36,432 bases of DNA from UBA8522 sp035528895 (GTDB lineage Bacteria > Acidobacteriota > Aminicenantia > Aminicenantales > UBA8522): positions 1-36,432 of the forward strand of contig DATKXS010000155.1 in NCBI GenBank assembly GCA_035528895.1, in the 5' to 3' direction. Every line of letters begins with the position of its first letter. Position 1 is the stretch's first letter. Positions 8,106 through 16,149 of this stretch are shown here, in pieces. A program made the position numbers and the translations under genes. The notes under the pieces were generated by a model. That model did not search any database. It worked only from the letters and a program-made list of their open reading frames with translations, and had not been told where the DNA came from.

Positions 8106-10124
8106 ATGTACGCGAGAAGAGCCTGCGCCGCATTCGCGATCGCCTCGATCCTCCTGGGCGCGTCCAGCTGCGGGAACCGGGCTCCTTCGCGAGACCTGCC
8201 GGCGACGTTCGTCTGGTCCAAGGACCAGTCCGTGATCGATCCCGCGTCTGGCCGGACCAACGTCTGGGGCGGCTTCGAGGTCAGGGACGGGGTCTGTACA
8301 GCCGTCCGGAACACGGCCCGCTTCATCCTCTGGAGGACGGCCGCGGCCGAGACACGACTCTCGATAGAGTACGCCCTTCGGGGGAAGCCCTGCCGCTTCC
8401 TGGCCAACGGAAGTGCCGTCGGCGAGCTCGCGCCGTCGCCGCAACGCACTGCCGCCGGGTTCGGCGTCCGGCTGAACGTCGGCTTCAATTTCCTGGAATT
8501 TGACAAGACTGCCAACGACGTCCTTAGGATCTACGCGGTCCTCGCGGGCCCCCGGGAGCCACGCCGGCGCCGCCACCTCGAGGAAGGCGAATCCCTGACC
8601 CTGGGCACGGAACGGGCCTCCGGCCGCCTCTTGTTCCGGGGGCGCGGCGTCCTCGGGATTACCGAGGTCCTGTTCCACGAGGGCCGAAGAACCGCCCGGA
8701 CGTTCGGCCGGAAACCCGGTCTCCTTTCGCGGAGGATCGTATACGCGTTTGACGATCCGTCGCCCGGGTTCGTCACGTTCGCAGCGACGTCCGGGAGCTT
8801 CGACGTCGTCGAGAATTCGGTCGTCCGGACGCCGGCCGCCACTTTCCCCGGGAAGGGCCCGCGGTTCGCTGGCTCGCCGGACGTCTTCATCTTCCTGATC
8901 GACGCCTGCCGCCCGGATCACCTGGGGGTCTACGGCTATGCCCGGCCGACGTCGCCGAACCTCGACCGATTTGCCGTGGACGCCGTCGTCTTCGAGAACG
9001 CCTACGCCAACGCGTCGTTTACGCGCTCCAGCGTGGCGACGCTGTTCACGGGCCTGTACCCCGAGCGCCACAAGGTCCGGATCCTGATGAACAAGCTCTC
9101 CGAGCGGCTCCTGACTATCCCCGTATATCTCAAGGGCAAGGACTACAAGACATCCCTCTTCACGGCCACGGGCAACGTCTCAACGAACACGGGCTTCGCC
9201 CGCGGGGTGGACGACTATTTCCCCCATATCGGAGAATGGCGCCGGGGTGAGGAAAGGGCCATGCCCCGCCGCTTTGACGGCTGGCTCGACCGCGACGGCC
9301 CCCTCTTCAGCTACGTCCACTTCATGGAGCCGCACCTCCCCATCGTCCCCCCTGCTCCGTTCCGGGACATGTTTTCCGCCCCGAAGGCCCGGGCCTTCGT
9401 CCACGGCGTCCTCGAGGAATTCCAAAGGAAGATCAACGCCGAACGCCCCTTCGGTCCCGACGAGGTCCGGGCGGTCGTCGATAATTACGACGCGACGGTC
9501 GCCTATGTCGACGGCGAGCTCGGCAAGCTTTTGAGGAGCTTGAAGGACAGGGGGCTCTACGACGAGAGCTTGATCATCGTCCTGTCCGACCACGGCGAAT
9601 CCCTCTACGAGAGGGAATACTGGGGGCATGGAGCCAAGGTTTACGAGGAAACCGCCCGCGTGCCGCTCATCGTCAAGTTCCCCGCCTCAATGGGCCTTAA
9701 GGGACGGGTCGAGGCCGTCGTCGAGTTGGCCGGCGCGTTTCCTACCCTGCTGGACCTCTTCGGCCAGGAGGTCGGACTGGACGGGAAGAGCTGGCTCCCG
9801 GCGATCATTGCCCCGGCGCCGGATGACGCCATGGCCGTGGCCCGCTCGTTTACCAACGTCGGCGACTTCGGGCTCCGGTGGCGCGACTGGTACGCTATTG
9901 TGAACCTTGCTTCGGGCATGGAAACCCTCTACCGACGCTCCAAGCCCGTCTTCACAGAGATCGGGGCCGGAGAGGAGGACGACATCCGGCTCCTGTTCAA
10001 GGTCAAGTTCCTCGAGTGGCTCGGCCGGTTCGCCGAGGCCGATGACCAGCCCATGCTCGTCGACCTCCAGGCCCTTCCCAAGAACGAATTGGAGAACCTC
10101 CGGTCCCTGGGATACATCAAATAA
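8106..10124 (+). CDS. sulfatase-fold (alkaline phosphatase superfamily) lipoprotein with Thr at the nucleophile position
   Basis: About 672 aa with an N-terminal lipoprotein-type signal (hydrophobic AFAIASILLGASS before Cys22). Residues about 25-250 show no recognisable family and may be a beta-rich accessory domain. The catalytic domain starts at about 259. Metal ligands are visible as LIDACRPDH (D266, D271), and DHGE (495-498) is followed by WGHG. The nucleophile position, nine residues before the Thr of LFTG, is Thr306 in SFTRSSVATLFTG, not the C/S-x-P-x-R that FGly-dependent sulfatases need. Hydrolysis or transfer of a phospho- or sulfo-group at the cell surface is inferred. The protein ends in LRSLGYIK, a tail shared with three relatives here. 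Start uncertain: no clear ribosome site, and ATGs at 8049, 8070 and 8085 are also possible. Confidence 0.82.
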   Translation: MYARRACAAFAIASILLGASSCGNRAPSRDLPATFVWSKDQSVIDPASGRTNVWGGFEVRDGVCTAVRNTARFILWRTAAAETRLSIEYALRGKPCRFLANGSAVGELAPSPQRTAAGFGVRLNVGFNFLEFDKTANDVLRIYAVLAGPREPRRRRHLEEGESLTLGTERASGRLLFRGRGVLGITEVLFHEGRRTARTFGRKPGLLSRRIVYAFDDPSPGFVTFAATSGSFDVVENSVVRTPAATFPGKGPRFAGSPDVFIFLIDACRPDHLGVYGYARPTSPNLDRFAVDAVVFENAYANASFTRSSVATLFTGLYPERHKVRILMNKLSERLLTIPVYLKGKDYKTSLFTATGNVSTNTGFARGVDDYFPHIGEWRRGEERAMPRRFDGWLDRDGPLFSYVHFMEPHLPIVPPAPFRDMFSAPKARAFVHGVLEEFQRKINAERPFGPDEVRAVVDNYDATVAYVDGELGKLLRSLKDRGLYDESLIIVLSDHGESLYEREYWGHGAKVYEETARVPLIVKFPASMGLKGRVEAVVELAGAFPTLLDLFGQEVGLDGKSWLPAIIAPAPDDAMAVARSFTNVGDFGLRWRDWYAIVNLASGMETLYRRSKPVFTEIGAGEEDDIRLLFKVKFLEWLGRFAEADDQPMLVDLQALPKNELENLRSLGYIK

Positions 10125-10162
10125 TCACGAATGGAAGCCGTCCCAAAACGATAGTTCCGGCC

Positions 10163-11803
10163 CTACTCCGGGATGCGATACAGGGTCATGGTCGTGTCCC
10201 AGACCTTGAATTTCCGGACTAGCTCAAGGCGTGCCGCCTTCTCCGGAAACCGCCGGCGGATCCAGCCTGCCTCGGCGCCGCCGAACCTGTCGAGCACGAT
10301 GAGATGCGTCGGCTTGAACCGGGCGAACGGGTCCCGGTCGTTGAACCAATTCTCGTACGCCAGAAGGGACCTGAACGGTGTCCCCAGGATCAGCCGCGGC
10401 GCCTCCTGACCCATCAGCACCGAACCGGGCGGCAGGGTCTCCAGAAAGCGGGTGGCCCTTTCCAGGTCGTATGTCGGGTTGCGGAAGAAATGCTGTTCGT
10501 AGAGGAACAGTGGGCCGGCCAGCAACAGCCCCACGAGCACGACCTCCAGGACGGGTCTCCAAGAGCGCTTGCGCAGGGTGAGATATAAGACGGTCCCGGC
10601 GAGCGATAGATAGATGAGCACGCGGAGGACGAGCGGGAATACGAAAAAGGCCGACGGTCGGGAGGTCATCATCCTAAGGACGGAGAAAAAGAGCGCTGCA
10701 GGCACGAGCGTCAGCAGCCAGAGGCTTCGGACTTCCTTCCGGACAGCGTCCCTGTTCCTAAGGAGCAGCGATCCGGCCAGGAAAAGGGCCGGAAGAAGGG
10801 GCACGTAGTATCTCAGGGGGCGATAGTTCAGGAGCCCCATGGAGAGGACCCCGCCGACGATCCAGAAGAGGACGAAGACGTCGACCGATTCAAGCGGGAC
10901 GCGTTTTGGCCGGACGAGCTTCAGTAGGAAGAGGCCCCCGAAAATGATGAGGAAAAAGGCGGCCGCCGGAGCCAACTGAAGGTAACGCGGCAGAGGATTG
11001 TGAACGAGGTTGGACCAGGCCTGGCCTGCCGAACGGGGAAGGGAGAGCATCCCCCATCCGGCCCCGATCTTGCCGAACGTCGGCCGAAACGGCAGGTAAA
11101 TCCCTAAAAACCAGGGCAGGCCCACCGCCAGACCCCCGGCTAGAAAGGACACGAAGACCCGGCGGTCTGAACGCTTCCAGGCCTCGTAGGCCACGGCCAG
11201 GGCCGTCGAGACGAGGAAATAGACGAAGAGATACTTTGACAAGGCCGCCACCGCCGTCGTCATGCCCAGGAAAAACACTGGCTTCAGTCGTCCCCGGGCT
11301 CTGACGAACAGGAAGAAGCTCGCCAGGAAGCAGAGGCTCGAGAAGTTCTCGAGGAGTCCGATCCTGTTGTACATTACGCCGTAGAAGTCCAGCGCGAACA
11401 GCGCCGCCACGCCGAGGCTGCGGGCGGGGTCCAGGTAGGCCCGTATCCCTAAGGTAAAGAACAGGATTCCGGCGAGCCCCATGAGGACGCTGAGGGCCTT
11501 AACCGTCACGATGGAGATGCCGAACATCTTGAAGGCCAGGAAGTAGACGAGCGTCAAGGGGGCGTTGTAGACGATGGGGTTCCATTCGTCCGTTATCCAC
11601 TGGCCGAAGAGGATCCTGTTGCGGGCGTTGTGACAGTAGATCCCCTCGTCGAAGTAGATGCCCGCGCTCCCGGAGATCGAAGGGAGGAGGACCGGCGGGT
11701 CGGCCTTGATGTGCTGAAGGCGCAGCGTGCCGGCGATGACGAGGAGGCACGCGAGCCCCAGGCCTTTTGCCCGGGCCTTCCGCGTTTCTTCGCTTCCTTT
11801 CAT
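10163..11803 (-). CDS. GT-C family glycosyltransferase-like membrane protein (ArnT/PMT type)
   Basis: A 546-aa multispanning protein. After one N-terminal span comes a periplasmic loop with the acidic pair typical of PMT/ArnT GT-C enzymes (IYFDEGIY, D52-E53), and more than ten hydrophobic segments follow. The C-terminal ~100 residues are a soluble periplasmic part (RFLETLPPGSVLMGQEAPRL and onward). Such enzymes use polyprenyl-phosphate sugars to glycosylate lipids, glycans or proteins outside the inner membrane. The start ATG follows AAGG 8 nt upstream and lies 9 bp after the stop of the upstream membrane protein, so the two form an operon. It converges with the sulfatase-fold gene ending at 10124. 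Acceptor and sugar are unknown. Confidence 0.8.
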   Translation of the reverse strand: MKGSEETRKARAKGLGLACLLVIAGTLRLQHIKADPPVLLPSISGSAGIYFDEGIYCHNARNRILFGQWITDEWNPIVYNAPLTLVYFLAFKMFGISIVTVKALSVLMGLAGILFFTLGIRAYLDPARSLGVAALFALDFYGVMYNRIGLLENFSSLCFLASFFLFVRARGRLKPVFFLGMTTAVAALSKYLFVYFLVSTALAVAYEAWKRSDRRVFVSFLAGGLAVGLPWFLGIYLPFRPTFGKIGAGWGMLSLPRSAGQAWSNLVHNPLPRYLQLAPAAAFFLIIFGGLFLLKLVRPKRVPLESVDVFVLFWIVGGVLSMGLLNYRPLRYYVPLLPALFLAGSLLLRNRDAVRKEVRSLWLLTLVPAALFFSVLRMMTSRPSAFFVFPLVLRVLIYLSLAGTVLYLTLRKRSWRPVLEVVLVGLLLAGPLFLYEQHFFRNPTYDLERATRFLETLPPGSVLMGQEAPRLILGTPFRSLLAYENWFNDRDPFARFKPTHLIVLDRFGGAEAGWIRRRFPEKAARLELVRKFKVWDTTMTLYRIPE

Positions 11804-11812
11804 GTTGAGACC

Positions 11813-13777
11813 TTATTCCGGGCCGAGGGCGTAGAGGACGGTCCCGCCGGTCCTATGGGCTACAGAAAGGCCGGCCGGGTCGGTGGTCCGGAAGAACCGC
11901 CGCTCGTCCTCGCCCCAGAAGAGATAATCGACGCCCAGGCGCCTCAGATCTCGCCTGGTCGCCGGGAGTCCGGCGATGGCAAGACGCAAAGCCTCGAGCC
12001 GTTCTTCGTAGACCTCCGGGCGGATCTGGAAGATCTGTCCGTGCAGGCGGTCCCCGATCGCCATGGGACGACCGGAGAAAGCCGGGATTGCAGAGAGGTT
12101 CCAGGTCCTGGCCCCCGGATAGTTCTGGACGGCCCGGCCCGCGGGGACGTTCCTCCGGACCCATTCGAGCATCCGCATCTCTTCGAACTGGACAAAACTT
12201 GTGAAACGCGCGTTCCGGATGTCGGCCGAGTTGCGGATGTCCAGCACGGCGGTCAGCATCCCCGGCACGAGGACAAGCAGGGCCAGCGGCGCCGCGAACC
12301 TCCCGGGGCCGAGGATGTTGCCGAGGCGGCATGTCAGGAGCGTCAGCGCCAGGATGACGATGAGCCCGGCCTTCAACGAGATATCCGATTCGAAGTTGGC
12401 TATCCGCACGGCCAGGATCAGGACGAGCGATATGGCCAGCAACGTCGCGACCAACCCCCGCGAGGGGAACGGGGCCGCCAGGAGTCCCCAGGTGCCGCTG
12501 ACGGTGAGCAGGCCGAGATTCAGGCCCAGGAGGATGACGGCCTCGAGCGGGCCGACCGGCTTGAGGACGATACCCGTCCCGTTGAACACGACCATCCCCA
12601 AGACAATGGAGATAGCGAGCACGAGAAGCGGCAGGAGGAATTCCCGCCCGAGCTTCCGGAAGAATTCAAGCGCGGAGAGGGCGCCCTTAAAGAGGCGGGC
12701 GGCTTCCCTGCCCGCGACAAATAGGACCCGGGCGAGGAGAAGGATGCCGCCGACGAAGAAGCTTGAAGCGAGGCTCAAGGCTAGGATAAGGGAGAGAAGC
12801 CAGGGACGCTCGCGCTCCTCTGCGGCGAAGACGAGAAAGAGCAGAAGGAACGCAAGGCTAAGAAGATGCTGGGGCGTGTAGAAGAGGGACCTCAGGAGCG
12901 TATCGATCTGGGGGAGGTTCCAGAGCCATCGCGTGAGCCCGTCGATATTGTAAGAGCGGCCCTCCGCGAAGAACGTCGTGAAGGACGAACGCGCCCGCCC
13001 CGCCCAGAGATAGAAACCCTCCAAGCTGGGCGCGAGAACGAGGGGCACGGCCAGGAAAGGCAGCCAGGGGCGCCGCCGGCAGAACCGCTGTCCGGCCTGA
13101 AGGAGTAGGAACAGAAAGAGGAAGTTGACCGTGAACGAGAACGCGAACAGGGCCTTTGGTGTAGAACCGGCGACCTTTGCTACGACGGCGGGAACGGCAT
13201 ACGGAAGCCAGTAATAATGGAGCGTTTCCCCGGCGAAATAAAGGTTCCGGGGAGGCATAGGGCCGTTGTTGAGTGATTCGACGACCGAGAAGTGCTTCAG
13301 GTAGTCCGAGCTGAAGTAAGCCCGGTAAGCGTATTTGCCTTCGATGGGATACCCGATCCTCGAGAACGGAAGGCGGGTGGCGGCGACGACCAGCGCGAGG
13401 ACGAAGATCATGCCCGCGTAGTTCCGCTTTTCGGGTGTCCGTGCGGGAGAGCGGCGCCGGAAGGAGAACGCCAGCCCCGCGGCAAGGATGACGCCGAGCG
13501 CCGGTATCAGCCAAGGCGCAGGCAGAAGCCGGCCAATCAGCCAGACGAAAGGAAAGAGCCCCAGGCTTAAGAGGGAACGGACGGTCAGGGAAAAGGCGGG
13601 CGGCCCGGATGCTCCCAAGGCGCCGGCCGCAGAACCGAGAATGCGGTTGCATGCGGCGAGTAGGACGACGAGGACCACGGCGGCCTTGAGGCCTCCGAAA
13701 AGCCAGCCGCCGGCCGTGAGACAGAGGTAGAAGAACATAGATGATAAATCATACCGTGAATGAATAGACACCGACAT
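11813..13777 (-). CDS. large multispanning membrane protein, GT-C / DUF2298-like
   Basis: A 654-aa protein with about 13-15 hydrophobic segments. A loop after about residue 140 contains SSDYLKHFSVVESL and YFAGETLHYYW, reminiscent of the D-x-x-KH and LxYYY motifs of DUF2298 (Chlor_Arch_YYY) and other GT-C-like proteins. The C-terminal ~130 residues are a soluble domain containing WVRRNVPAGRAVQNYPGARTW and a final VDYLFWGEDERRFF, a layout common in GT-C transferases. It is probably the first gene of an operon with the ArnT-like gene. The ATG at 13777 is used; an in-frame ATG at 13738 is also plausible, because it would place both copies of an upstream direct repeat outside the gene. The donor lipid-sugar and acceptor are unknown. 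Confidence 0.68.
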   Translation of the reverse strand: MSVSIHSRYDLSSMFFYLCLTAGGWLFGGLKAAVVLVVLLAACNRILGSAAGALGASGPPAFSLTVRSLLSLGLFPFVWLIGRLLPAPWLIPALGVILAAGLAFSFRRRSPARTPEKRNYAGMIFVLALVVAATRLPFSRIGYPIEGKYAYRAYFSSDYLKHFSVVESLNNGPMPPRNLYFAGETLHYYWLPYAVPAVVAKVAGSTPKALFAFSFTVNFLFLFLLLQAGQRFCRRRPWLPFLAVPLVLAPSLEGFYLWAGRARSSFTTFFAEGRSYNIDGLTRWLWNLPQIDTLLRSLFYTPQHLLSLAFLLLFLVFAAEERERPWLLSLILALSLASSFFVGGILLLARVLFVAGREAARLFKGALSALEFFRKLGREFLLPLLVLAISIVLGMVVFNGTGIVLKPVGPLEAVILLGLNLGLLTVSGTWGLLAAPFPSRGLVATLLAISLVLILAVRIANFESDISLKAGLIVILALTLLTCRLGNILGPGRFAAPLALLVLVPGMLTAVLDIRNSADIRNARFTSFVQFEEMRMLEWVRRNVPAGRAVQNYPGARTWNLSAIPAFSGRPMAIGDRLHGQIFQIRPEVYEERLEALRLAIAGLPATRRDLRRLGVDYLFWGEDERRFFRTTDPAGLSVAHRTGGTVLYALGPE

Positions 13778-13818
13778 CCTTATGATCGTTTTTCATATAA
13801 ATCATAACGTGAATGGAT
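13744..13818. repeat. pair of 22-bp direct repeats, 53 bp apart
   Basis: ATAAATCATAmCGTGAATGrAT occurs at 13744-13765 and 13797-13818, with 20 of 22 positions identical. The second copy overlaps the -10 and spacer of the promoter at 13795-13823. The first overlaps the 5' end of the annotated gene, or lies just upstream of its alternative start. This could be an operator pair or a small duplication at an insertion junction. Confidence 0.6.
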
Positions 13819-13823
13819 GTCAA
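13795..13823 (-). promoter_or_regulatory. strong sigma70-like promoter for the GT-C operon
   Basis: On the minus strand TTGACA (13823-13818), 17-bp spacer, TTATAT (13800-13795). The predicted transcription start is near 13788, giving a leader of about 10 nt to the ATG at 13777 or about 50 nt to that at 13738. The -35 box begins exactly where similarity to an IS91-type transposase stops. Confidence 0.65.
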
Positions 13824-13910
13824 CCCGTACTCCCGCTCAAATCGGCTTTCATACTCGGCCAGGAAGCGCTCGAAGAAATGGGACAACACCCGATAAAAGA
13901 CAGCCGCCAT
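13824..13910 (-). pseudogene. N-terminal remnant of an IS91-family transposase
   Basis: On the minus strand an ATG at 13910 opens a frame reading MAAVFYRVLSHFF, then ERFLAEYESRFEREYG. This matches from memory the extreme N-terminus of IS91-type transposases (zinc-ribbon class), where R-FEREYG is normally followed by F-RP-V and a CGD/zinc-finger region. Here similarity stops abruptly after EYG at 13824 and the sequence passes into a promoter and direct repeats. Only about 29 residues survive, so this is a dead fragment. The intergenic stretch 13778-14099 otherwise holds the repeats and promoters listed separately. Confidence 0.6.
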
Positions 13911-13978
13911 GGCGGGAGAATGACCCAAGAAACCGGAGTTGGTCACGGATATGACGCAGTTTCTTTTCCTTGGCACAA

Positions 13979-14007
13979 TTGACATTAACACAGACTTCCC
14001 GGAAAAT
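13979..14007 (+). promoter_or_regulatory. possible promoter for the AT-rich membrane-protein gene
   Basis: TTGACA (13979-13984), 17-bp spacer, GAAAAT (14002-14007). The -35 box is perfect but the -10 box is weak. Confidence 0.35.
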
Positions 14008-14099
14008 ACGGCATAGGAAAAATGGCTTTTTGAATTTCCCATGTGTTTCTTTCCAAAAAATTGAGGGGAGCTGAGAAAATTTATTTTCCTGAGGGGATT

Positions 14100-15938
14100 G
14101 TGAGCCGGCGTCTGAAGATAATCTTTTTGCTCGGTTTTATTTTAGCCCTTTCCGGCGTCGGGGCTTTTTATTATCTTGATTATCAGCGCAGCCAGATCGT
14201 CACTGCGACCTGCACAAAGACCGGGGATGATTTTGTCATGACTTTTCAGCGGCAGGGCCTGAAAAAAAGGAAGTTCGATATCCTGAACCTGCGCCCGGGG
14301 CTGATTAGCATTGCCACCCGGCCAGAAGTCAATGATGTTGTGCTCGTGACCAGTGAGAGTACGATTGTTAAAACTGAAAAAAAGAGCGGCAATCTTTTTC
14401 AAAGGTCCCTGCGGAAAAATCTCATTGTCAGTTCCATACGCTTGATACCCCGATCAGCCGCCACCACCATGATCGATGTCGTCATTTCCAGAAAGCCCCT
14501 GGTTTCTCCTCCTTTTGTTCTGTGCCAGGTTGTCCTTCTTTTTGCAATTTGCTGCATCGTCTTACTCACGATTTATTTCCTTTATGACATCATCTTTAGA
14601 CGGCAGACTCTGCAGAATCTGCCGTTTAATATGCTGGGTTTTCAATGGATTATCCTGTTCGCGATTTTTTTTATATTTATTGCCTTGCACCTTGACGAAT
14701 TCTTGAATCATTTCGATTGCTCCGATCCAGTGAGGCTTTTTGCAAAAACAGCTTTGTTCAATTTGATTTTGGCAATTATTTTGACTGTTCTGTTTTTCTT
14801 TTTCTCATTAAAACCCAGAGGGGAAAAGCTGCCCTTAATTTGGGCGGTGTTTACCAGTTTGCCGGTATTGGCGATAAAAATACCGTTTGAAACTAGAACC
14901 GGCGCGGATACCTTGCTTTGGATCCTCAATTTATCCAAGCGAAGTCCGTATATTTCTTTTGCCGAATCTTTAAGCTTGATGCTAAACAAGCTTTCTTTTG
15001 GCTTTTTTAATTTGTTCACCCGTGTCGGCGCCAAAACGACTTTGACATACACAGGAAAATTAATGGGCGTCCTTTTCATATTTTCATTGTTTTTTTTCAT
15101 TAATTCTTTCCCCGACTTATCTTATAAGAAAAAATGGCTGTTTTTCTTCCTGTTTTTCACTTTCAGTTTCAATATTTTGCTGTTCGGTTTTCCGGAATTT
15201 CGCTACTATTCCCTGCCGTTTTTGGTATTTTCTTTTTTGGCGGCTAAAAAATATGTGGATGAACGGAAAGACGGCTTGAAATATTTGCTGGTCGCGGCAT
15301 TATTGGCGGTCACAGCGGGACTGTTTCATGGCACCGCATATTTTTCCTTCCCTGTAATCCTATTGCTGCCGTTATTAAAAGACCGGGAAGATAACGGCGC
15401 TAAAAAGGTACCCTTCTTTCTGAAAAAGTACGCGACAATCCTACTGGCTGTTGGGATCGTTGCCTTCGCATTTTTCATCTTGATCAAAATCTTCAATTTT
15501 GACCTCAAATTCAATACGGCGGCTGGCGGATTTGACGGGCGGCAATTTGTTTCTCTTTTTCCGGAAAATATCCATTTTCCCCAGGCTATTGTTTTTTTGG
15601 AGACCGGCTATTTCATCTCAAGAGGATGGATTTTATCTATTACCGGTTCGTTCATTTTTCTTTTCTTTTTGTTCCAATGGCGGAAAAAAGTGACTTTAAA
15701 AAAATCTGACTTTGTATTGTTCCTGTTCGGGATTTCTCAATTTGTAATTGTGCTTTTCTGGGGGTTTGATCTCGGCATAAGGGAGTACGACCTTTATATT
15801 ACACCGACAACTTTGCTGTACTTGTTTTTGATTCGCTATTTATTGGGAACCATGCGCTCCGACAAGAGCGCCTGGAAGTACATTGTTGTTTTTTCTTTAT
15901 TTTCTCCGCTGTATCCGCTTTTGGCAAAAATTGTATAA
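14100..15938 (+). CDS. AT-rich multispanning membrane protein of unknown family
   Basis: A 612-aa protein from a GTG at 14100, which follows TGAGG by 5 nt; an upstream in-frame GTG at 14043 has no ribosome site. One N-terminal span is followed by a ~100-residue soluble, beta-rich segment (about 30-130). Two spans follow, then a series of about nine to ten very Phe/Leu-rich spans. Conserved-looking short motifs are HLDEFLNHFDCSDP, FPEFRYYSLPF and GLFHGTAYFSFP. I do not recognise the family; the architecture would suit a GT-C-like or polymerase-like envelope protein. Base composition is clearly richer in A+T than either side (frequent TTT, AAA, ATT codons), a sign of foreign origin. It precedes the carbamoyltransferase cassette in the same direction by about 210 bp. 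Confidence 0.72.
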   Translation: MSRRLKIIFLLGFILALSGVGAFYYLDYQRSQIVTATCTKTGDDFVMTFQRQGLKKRKFDILNLRPGLISIATRPEVNDVVLVTSESTIVKTEKKSGNLFQRSLRKNLIVSSIRLIPRSAATTMIDVVISRKPLVSPPFVLCQVVLLFAICCIVLLTIYFLYDIIFRRQTLQNLPFNMLGFQWIILFAIFFIFIALHLDEFLNHFDCSDPVRLFAKTALFNLILAIILTVLFFFFSLKPRGEKLPLIWAVFTSLPVLAIKIPFETRTGADTLLWILNLSKRSPYISFAESLSLMLNKLSFGFFNLFTRVGAKTTLTYTGKLMGVLFIFSLFFFINSFPDLSYKKKWLFFFLFFTFSFNILLFGFPEFRYYSLPFLVFSFLAAKKYVDERKDGLKYLLVAALLAVTAGLFHGTAYFSFPVILLLPLLKDREDNGAKKVPFFLKKYATILLAVGIVAFAFFILIKIFNFDLKFNTAAGGFDGRQFVSLFPENIHFPQAIVFLETGYFISRGWILSITGSFIFLFFLFQWRKKVTLKKSDFVLFLFGISQFVIVLFWGFDLGIREYDLYITPTTLLYLFLIRYLLGTMRSDKSAWKYIVVFSLFSPLYPLLAKIV

Positions 15939-16134
15939 ATCAACGGCCTTTTTCTTTTTCTTCGCCCCGCCAAGGCTTTTCAGCCCCAACGGCTCCAGCA
16001 AATGGTCTCCGAACAACAAGCATGTCGTCAGTTAGGCCAAGTCAGGAACGCGGGCGGCTAGGCATGCTTGACCACCCGGCCTGGGCGCTCGCGGCTTCAC
16101 CCCCAATCCTCCGATAGTTATTGGCATCGGCTTT

Positions 16135-16143
16135 TGGTATAAT
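16135..16143 (+). promoter_or_regulatory. extended -10 promoter, leaderless, for the carbamoyltransferase cassette
   Basis: TGGTATAAT (TG at 16135-16136, TATAAT at 16138-16143). The ATG at 16150 lies 6 nt after the -10 box, where transcription should start. No -35 box at 16-18 bp is visible and no Shine-Dalgarno sequence precedes the ATG. Confidence 0.6.
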
Positions 16144-16149
16144 GGCGCC

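Noticed and set aside
11630..12724. 364-aa plus-strand frame across the GT-C operon
   Set aside because: Extremely charged shadow translation; the minus strand encodes convincing membrane segments.
13744..13818. CRISPR array
   Set aside because: Only two repeat copies with a single spacer, repeats not identical, no cas genes.
16017..16070. Inverted repeat CAAGCATG ... CATGCTTG as a terminator before the carbamoyltransferase gene
   Set aside because: The arms are only 8 bp and 38 nt apart, without a T-run; too weak to call.
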